NCBI GenBank assembly: GCA_020726505.1
Contig: JAHLEZ010000008.1
Span: forward strand, 186,001 to 250,000
Length of the DNA: 64,000 nucleotides
Reading direction: 5' to 3'
Origin: Leptodontidium sp. MPI-SDFR-AT-0119
Taxonomy: Eukaryota > Ascomycota > Leotiomycetes > Helotiales > Leptodontidiaceae
The notes beneath the pieces were generated by a model. That model did no database searches and was not told the origin of the DNA. It was given only the letters and a program-made list of their open reading frames with translations. The position numbers and the translations under genes are program-made. This document shows, piece after piece, positions 59,538-64,000 of this stretch (the stretch's first letter is position 1; the number at the start of each line of letters is the position of its first letter).

Positions 59538-60009
59538 GGTAGAAAGAGACTCAAAGGTGTTATTGAATTGAGGAATAATAGTGATCTTATATACTTGGCT
59601 TAGGTTCCATATGAACAATTTCCTTAGTGAGATGATATATGCATTGGGGTTATCGGAATGGGCTTTAAGTACTTAGTTGCTTAGGGTATTATTAGACCAA
59701 CGTGATTTAGATGGCCGTTTTGGTCTTCAATATAAGAGGTATGTCTAGGTGCATATCAAAGTTTTTATTTTCGGGCTGCAAGGATTGAAGTCCTTTTGCC
59801 TTTTATTAATAGATTTTAATTTGAAATCAGAATTGGTCCCTTTTGCCGGGTCTACTCGAAGATTTCGGCGGGCGGTTTTTATTTATTTTTATTTATAGAT
59901 TGGGGACAGAACAGGTTCATTCACTTTATGGTGGGGTTTGCTCTAGATTTCGGGCTGATTGCAAGCTCCAACATTTATTACATGCCTATGTCTCTGACGC
60001 CAGGGCGAA
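59538..60009. other. convergent intergenic region
   Basis: Lies between the 3' ends of the GATA gene and the P450 gene. No coding signal; both transcripts should terminate here. Confidence 0.45.
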
Positions 60010-61661
60010 TTATTTGGCCCCTTTTGTAACAACCTTGAAAGCCCTCGAGCCCTTCGGATGAAACGCCGTGAAATAATCCACATACGTCATGTCCTCCGGT
60101 CCTACATCGAACGCAGCCAAATCATCGAACCGGCGGAACAAGGTGCCCAGCGTGACGTAAAGCTCGCAAAGGGCGAGATTTTGGCCGATGCACGCACGGG
60201 AACCACGCGAGAACGGGACAAGACGCTTCTCGCGCGCGCGTACGACTGCTTGGTCCGGATCCATCCATCTCATGGGATCGAATGTGTCTGGAGATGGGAA
60301 GGTATCCTGGTTGCGGTGCATTATCCAAGAGCTCATCGAGACGGTGGTCTATTGGAGTGGAGTGTCAGTTGAAGGACTGCCAGGTAGGTCAGTTGGAGAG
60401 AGAAGGAGACATACACCGGCAGGAACAAAGTATCCATTGAAAGTCGCGCCGCCCTCGGGAGTTGCGCGGGCAAGTCTGCTGATGACCCCGTACGATAGCC
60501 TCTGACCCTCTTTCACAACACCAGTAAGGTAGGGAAGTTTTTCGAGAGTGGTATATTCCAGGTCGGTACTGGGATCCGGGAATGCGTCACGGAGTTCCTT
60601 CTTAAGCTTATCGTAGATATCTGGATTAGTGACAACATGATAGGCAGCCATCTCCATCGCATTCCCTGTGGTATCGGCAGCAGCGGTGCAGAAGCTGAGA
60701 GCTTCACCATATAACCTCTCGAAGCTAGGAGGGCAGGACGTCTCTTCGTTGGTACTCGACGGATCTAGGAGCTCGTGGAAGATGGTTCGGCGCTTGGGCT
60801 TGATGCCGACCTGGAATTGCTCGTTTACTCTCATAACGTACTCCCTCGTTCTCACCACACAGTCCATCCATCCATTCATAGCAAGACTCATCTTTCTAGC
60901 GTAGTCCTCAGGAATCGACTGCATGGGCCTCAGCAAAGCTGGGAACTGCTGGAAAGTCCACCACATGACGCCCGTACCGCGGACGGCTTCCGAGAACCAT
61001 GCTGCGAAATCCTCGACGTCCAAATGATTCCAACAATCGTCGAAGGCATACTCGGAGAGAACATCGATTGACACGGCACGGGTACCTGCCCGTAGATCGA
61101 CTGGCTTACTAGCATCGAGCGAATCATGCATACGGCGGCACAGCTTCTTCACCTTTTCCTGGACGATATCCTCCAGGCCTAAGACTGCGCGGCGCGAGAA
61201 GAAATGGTCCAATGGGGCACGGCGTTGGCGGTGCTCGTTATTGGCAATGGCAGTGAACATAACCTCGACACCGAGTGCATTGTAAAAGAGCGGATCTTTG
61301 TAGAACTTGCTGCTAAGGCTGTAGATTTTGTCGTAGTTATCCGGGTCGGCGAGGTGAATCTCATTCGGGGCGATCCGGACGACGGGGCCTGTGGAGCGCC
61401 AGTTTTAAAGGTTGCGGCTACATCGGAGTGGAATCTAAGTACCATACCATATTTGACATGCATCTCGTCAATCTTCTTATAGTAGCTGCCATCTTTAATA
61501 ACATTGTGATACCAGAGGTATAGCCGCGTCACTGCGGGAAGGAACGGGCCGGGAACTGAGTGGAGTGGATGGAAGAAGCGCCGATAGCAGATAATTGCGA
61601 GGAGCATAGCCTGAGCAGCATATAACGCCCACAGCGCGGAGGAAGTCAAATCAAGCGTCAT
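60010..61661 (-). CDS. cytochrome P450 monooxygenase, intact, three exons
   Basis: Coding exons are complement(60010-60348, 60415-61388, 61448-61661), 508 residues. The introns are 59 bp (GTATGG...CACAG) and 66 bp (GTATGT...AATAG), and both joins restore family motifs (KYGPVVRIAPNEIHL and FVPAGTTVSM). A membrane anchor is at about residues 9-26. Key P450 features: I-helix AAADTTGN near 305-312, K-helix EGQR near 365-368, FDPMRW near 419-424, and the haem loop FSRGSRACIG with Cys near 449. The sequence style resembles ER-bound fungal P450s of secondary metabolism, but substrate and CYP family are not assignable here. It is divergent from a LaeA-like methyltransferase across 560 bp. Confidence 0.93.
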
Positions 61662-62221
61662 GGCGATCAGTATAGGCCTGGCTGGCTAGAACTGCGACAA
61701 TGACAACAAATGTGTGGAACTGAAAAAAGGCTCAACTTGGGGCAAAGATTCAGGCAAGTACGAGAGAGAGAGAGTACTTCGTAAGTGGGGGATGGCTTCA
61801 TTCTTCAACCCCTCCTCCACTTGAAGCTACTTCTATCCTCCAATCATATTTCACATCAAATACACCTACCGGAGTTTACCATACTAGGATTATGGCTGAC
61901 AAGGGCGGCTACTTCGGAGGCGCCTGCGGGGTTGTGTGCGCAGATCAATTGATTGGTGGCAGAGCAGAGCTTTCTGCAGCCACGTTTCCCATTCGGTGCC
62001 ATGCGCCGTAGTATGCTTCGACAAGAAAGGCTAAAGGAATGAATGCATGCATACATGCATCGGATGTTCCGCGGGCTTAGTCCGTGGGGGGATACTGTAC
62101 TGTCAGTAACGGGCCGGCCCATTTGATAACATAAAGGGTCTCGTCCTGGCTTCCTTCATTAGGGCTTTTTCGTCCTTACTGTAATTTTCATCGCTAATTA
62201 CTTCTGCGGAGTAATTACAGT
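61662..62221. promoter_or_regulatory. shared divergent promoter region of the P450 and methyltransferase genes
   Basis: This 560-bp region lies between two divergent start codons. It contains a GAGAGAGAGAG run near 61765 and a GCATGCATACATGCAT patch near 62045. TATGTTATC-type words are absent. Shared regulation is inferred from the arrangement only. Confidence 0.5.
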
Positions 62222-63666
62222 ATGGCTAGCACCGAACCCCAACAACATGACGCTGAGCCGGCTCCAATCCCCATTGCAAGTACCCCCATAATACTGTCAA
62301 GTGCCATCTAAATTCGGAAAATAAAAATATAATAATGATTCGTTCAAACAGGATCCAGATTTTGGAGATGACGCCGATTCTTCAGCTGGGGACGAGTAAG
62401 CTGAAAGAAAGCCTTGACGATCTTTTGGATCTTAGATGTGGCTAATGCAGGAAACAAACAGGATCGCGGAGTCCACTGTCTCCTTGACAGATAGCATTCT
62501 CCACTACCGCCAGATCCACGGCAGGACCTTTCAGAATTCAAAGACGACGGAATACTGGTAAGTCAAGCAAGTCCAACCTGGGGCAATTGGCCAATAATCA
62601 ATCCCCGCCAGGGCCCCGAACGATGACCAACAGAATGATGGCCTAGATATCACGTAAGTTCCAAGGCTTTTCTAGGCTATTATGGACCTTAATTAACAGC
62701 TGTACAGGCATCACTATCTAACGCTTCTGCTGGACGACCAGCTCTTCCTCGCCCCTCTTGGTGATCACCCTCAAGTCAGTGACCTCCGAGTCGGCCATCC
62801 TTCTCATGCCATGTATGTAGCTCACCCGCTTGCCGCAGAACGTCTTGGATGTTGGAACTGGTACCGGCATATGGGCTATGTAGGTTGGAACCAATTCCCT
62901 TCAGCAGTCGCACGCCATTGACTTCTTGCTCAGGGACTTCGCCGATCAATTCCCCTCGGCGGAGGTAGTCGGCACAGACATCTCCCCAATCCAGCCCTCC
63001 TGGGTGCCCCCCAACTGCAAATTCGAGATCGACGACGCGCAGATGCCGTGGACCTGGCCCGTCAACCGCTTCGACTTCGTGCACATCCGGAACCTGCACG
63101 GCAGCATCAGGGACTGGCCGGCGCTGTACGCGCAATGCTTTCGGCACACCAAACCCGGCGGCTTCGTCGAGGAGCTCGAGTTCGACATCGCTACGAAGTC
63201 CGACAAGGTCGGCCCGGATCACATTTTCGTCCAGTGGAATAATCTGTTCGCTGAGTGCGGCGAGAAAATGGGCAGAACCTTCAAGGTCGCGGCCCAGATG
63301 AAGCAGCAAATCATCGACGCAGGCTTCGTGGATGTGGTGCAGAAGAAGTGGAAGGTTCCGATCGGTGGGTGGGCCTCGGATCCGAAGCTGAAGCTCGTTG
63401 GTCAGTATACGCTATTGTTTTTGGATCAGTCGCTCGAGGGATTTGCACTGTACATGCTGAAAGAAATTATGGGATGGGAGTACGATGAGATTCAGGTGCT
63501 TGTGGCGAAGATGAGACAAGCGCTGAAAGACTGGAGGCTATATCCATACTACGAGATGTATAGTGCTACCTTCTATTTCCCCCTTTGTCCACAACGGAGT
63601 GTTGTCAATCACTAACTGTGGGATAATAGTACATTGGTTTACGGTCGTAAGCCTGCGGGAAACTGA
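62222..63666 (+). CDS. LaeA-like SAM-dependent methyltransferase, eight exons
   Basis: Coding exons are 62222-62275, 62352-62395, 62462-62557, 62612-62653, 62708-62774, 62839-62879, 62934-63557 and 63630-63666, 334 residues with every phase consistent. The acidic N-terminus (DPDFGDDADSSAGDE) precedes TDSILHYRQIHGRTF, then the SAM-binding motif NVLDVGTGTGIWAMDFA at about 102-118, and EVVGTDISPIQPSWVP, FDFVHIRNLHGSI, KPGGFVEELEF. The C-terminus is VYGRKPAGN. The order matches fungal LaeA/TAM-type methyltransferases, several of which act in secondary metabolite clusters or as global regulators. The first intron uses a GC donor (GCAAGT). No damage is seen; target is unknown. Confidence 0.9.
62276..62351 (+). 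other. GC-AG intron of the methyltransferase gene
   Basis: The 76-bp intron starts GCAAGT, the consensus of GC donors, and ends AAACAG. Using it joins PAPIPI to DPDFGDD in phase 0; the nearest GT, two bases further on, would put the next exon out of frame. Confidence 0.75.
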
Positions 63667-64000
63667 ACCCCAATATAGCTCCGTTCCCAAATCACCCAGC
63701 GTTGTCATTTCCTAGCCACAGGGAACAGAAACGGCACGACGTCGGATCCTCCTAACGAAATATAACTTTGAAAGAATTACAGAATTCTCGATAGAAACTC
63801 TCACAGAATGCCTTGTCTAGAACATTTTAGAGGATTCTGAATTTGCAAGCTTCCTACTTTCCGGGCTGAATATCTTCTTATCTCCAGCTCTTCTATCTCA
63901 AGCCCAAATGCCCAATGACAGCCTCGTATACGAGTTCCTCAAGCCATCGTCGGTTGGAAGGCCTCTGCCACCAACTTTAAGGACTCGTAGAGCTTTTCGT
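63667..64000. other. 3' flank; possible start of a gene at the right edge
   Basis: No feature to about 63900. From ATG 63908 a frame stays open to the window edge (MPNDSLVYEFLKPSSVGRP...), 31 codons. It is too short to judge. Confidence 0.3.

Overview
The window looks like genomic DNA of a filamentous ascomycete (Pezizomycotina). The evidence is short introns (about 50-135 bp) with CTAAC-like branch sites, several HET-domain and NACHT/ankyrin genes, and a sharp split between gene-bearing DNA of normal composition and long AT-rich stretches. In those stretches transposon reading frames are full of stops that fit C-to-T/G-to-A change (TGG to TAG/TGA, CAA to TAA), the signature expected of repeat-induced point mutation (RIP). 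Order and species cannot be fixed from the sequence.

Layout. 1-5620: a Ty1/copia element on the minus strand, cut by the window edge and inserted into a Mutator-like (MULE) transposase. 5979-10044: a host reading frame split by a complete 3353-bp pogo-like element with 97-bp inverted repeats. 10545-13395: a broken Ulp1-like (C48) protease gene with a coiled-coil tail. 14056-16071: an apparently intact HET gene with one intron. 16681-21656: a decayed zinc-dependent phospholipase C-like gene, divergent from an unidentified gene that carries one frameshift. 22168-24414: a small helical protein and a small secreted protein with eight cysteines. 24960-29668: a broken NACHT gene interrupted by a 1154-bp non-autonomous hAT-like element with an 8-bp target duplication. 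30923-38605: an acidic unknown protein, two gene remnants (one an FAD monooxygenase), an intact mitochondrial FAH-family gene and an intact glyoxalase-fold gene. 39590-49090: mostly AT-rich repeats, with two MITE copies, four solo LTR-like insertions with target duplications and a RIP-damaged hAT transposase; an ankyrin-HET pseudogene lies at 41743-43718. 49112-54045: a truncated HET gene, an intact 643-residue HET gene and a NACHT-ankyrin remnant. 54046-58874: AT-rich repeats with a 773-bp inverted-repeat element and another copia solo LTR. 58875-63666: an AreA-like GATA factor, a complete cytochrome P450 and a divergent LaeA-like methyltransferase.

Functionally the window holds three HET loci plus two NACHT loci (one with clear ankyrin repeats) and a second ankyrin-HET chimera, most of them broken by transposons, frameshifts or stops. 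This is the pattern of a fast-evolving allorecognition/innate-immunity region. Only two HET genes (14056-16071 and 50768-52699) look functional. The GATA-P450-methyltransferase group at the right end is intact, and the P450/methyltransferase pair shares one 560-bp promoter region, so coordinated expression is plausible but not shown. Exon structures given here were worked out by hand from reading frame, splice motifs and family resemblance; no database search was run.
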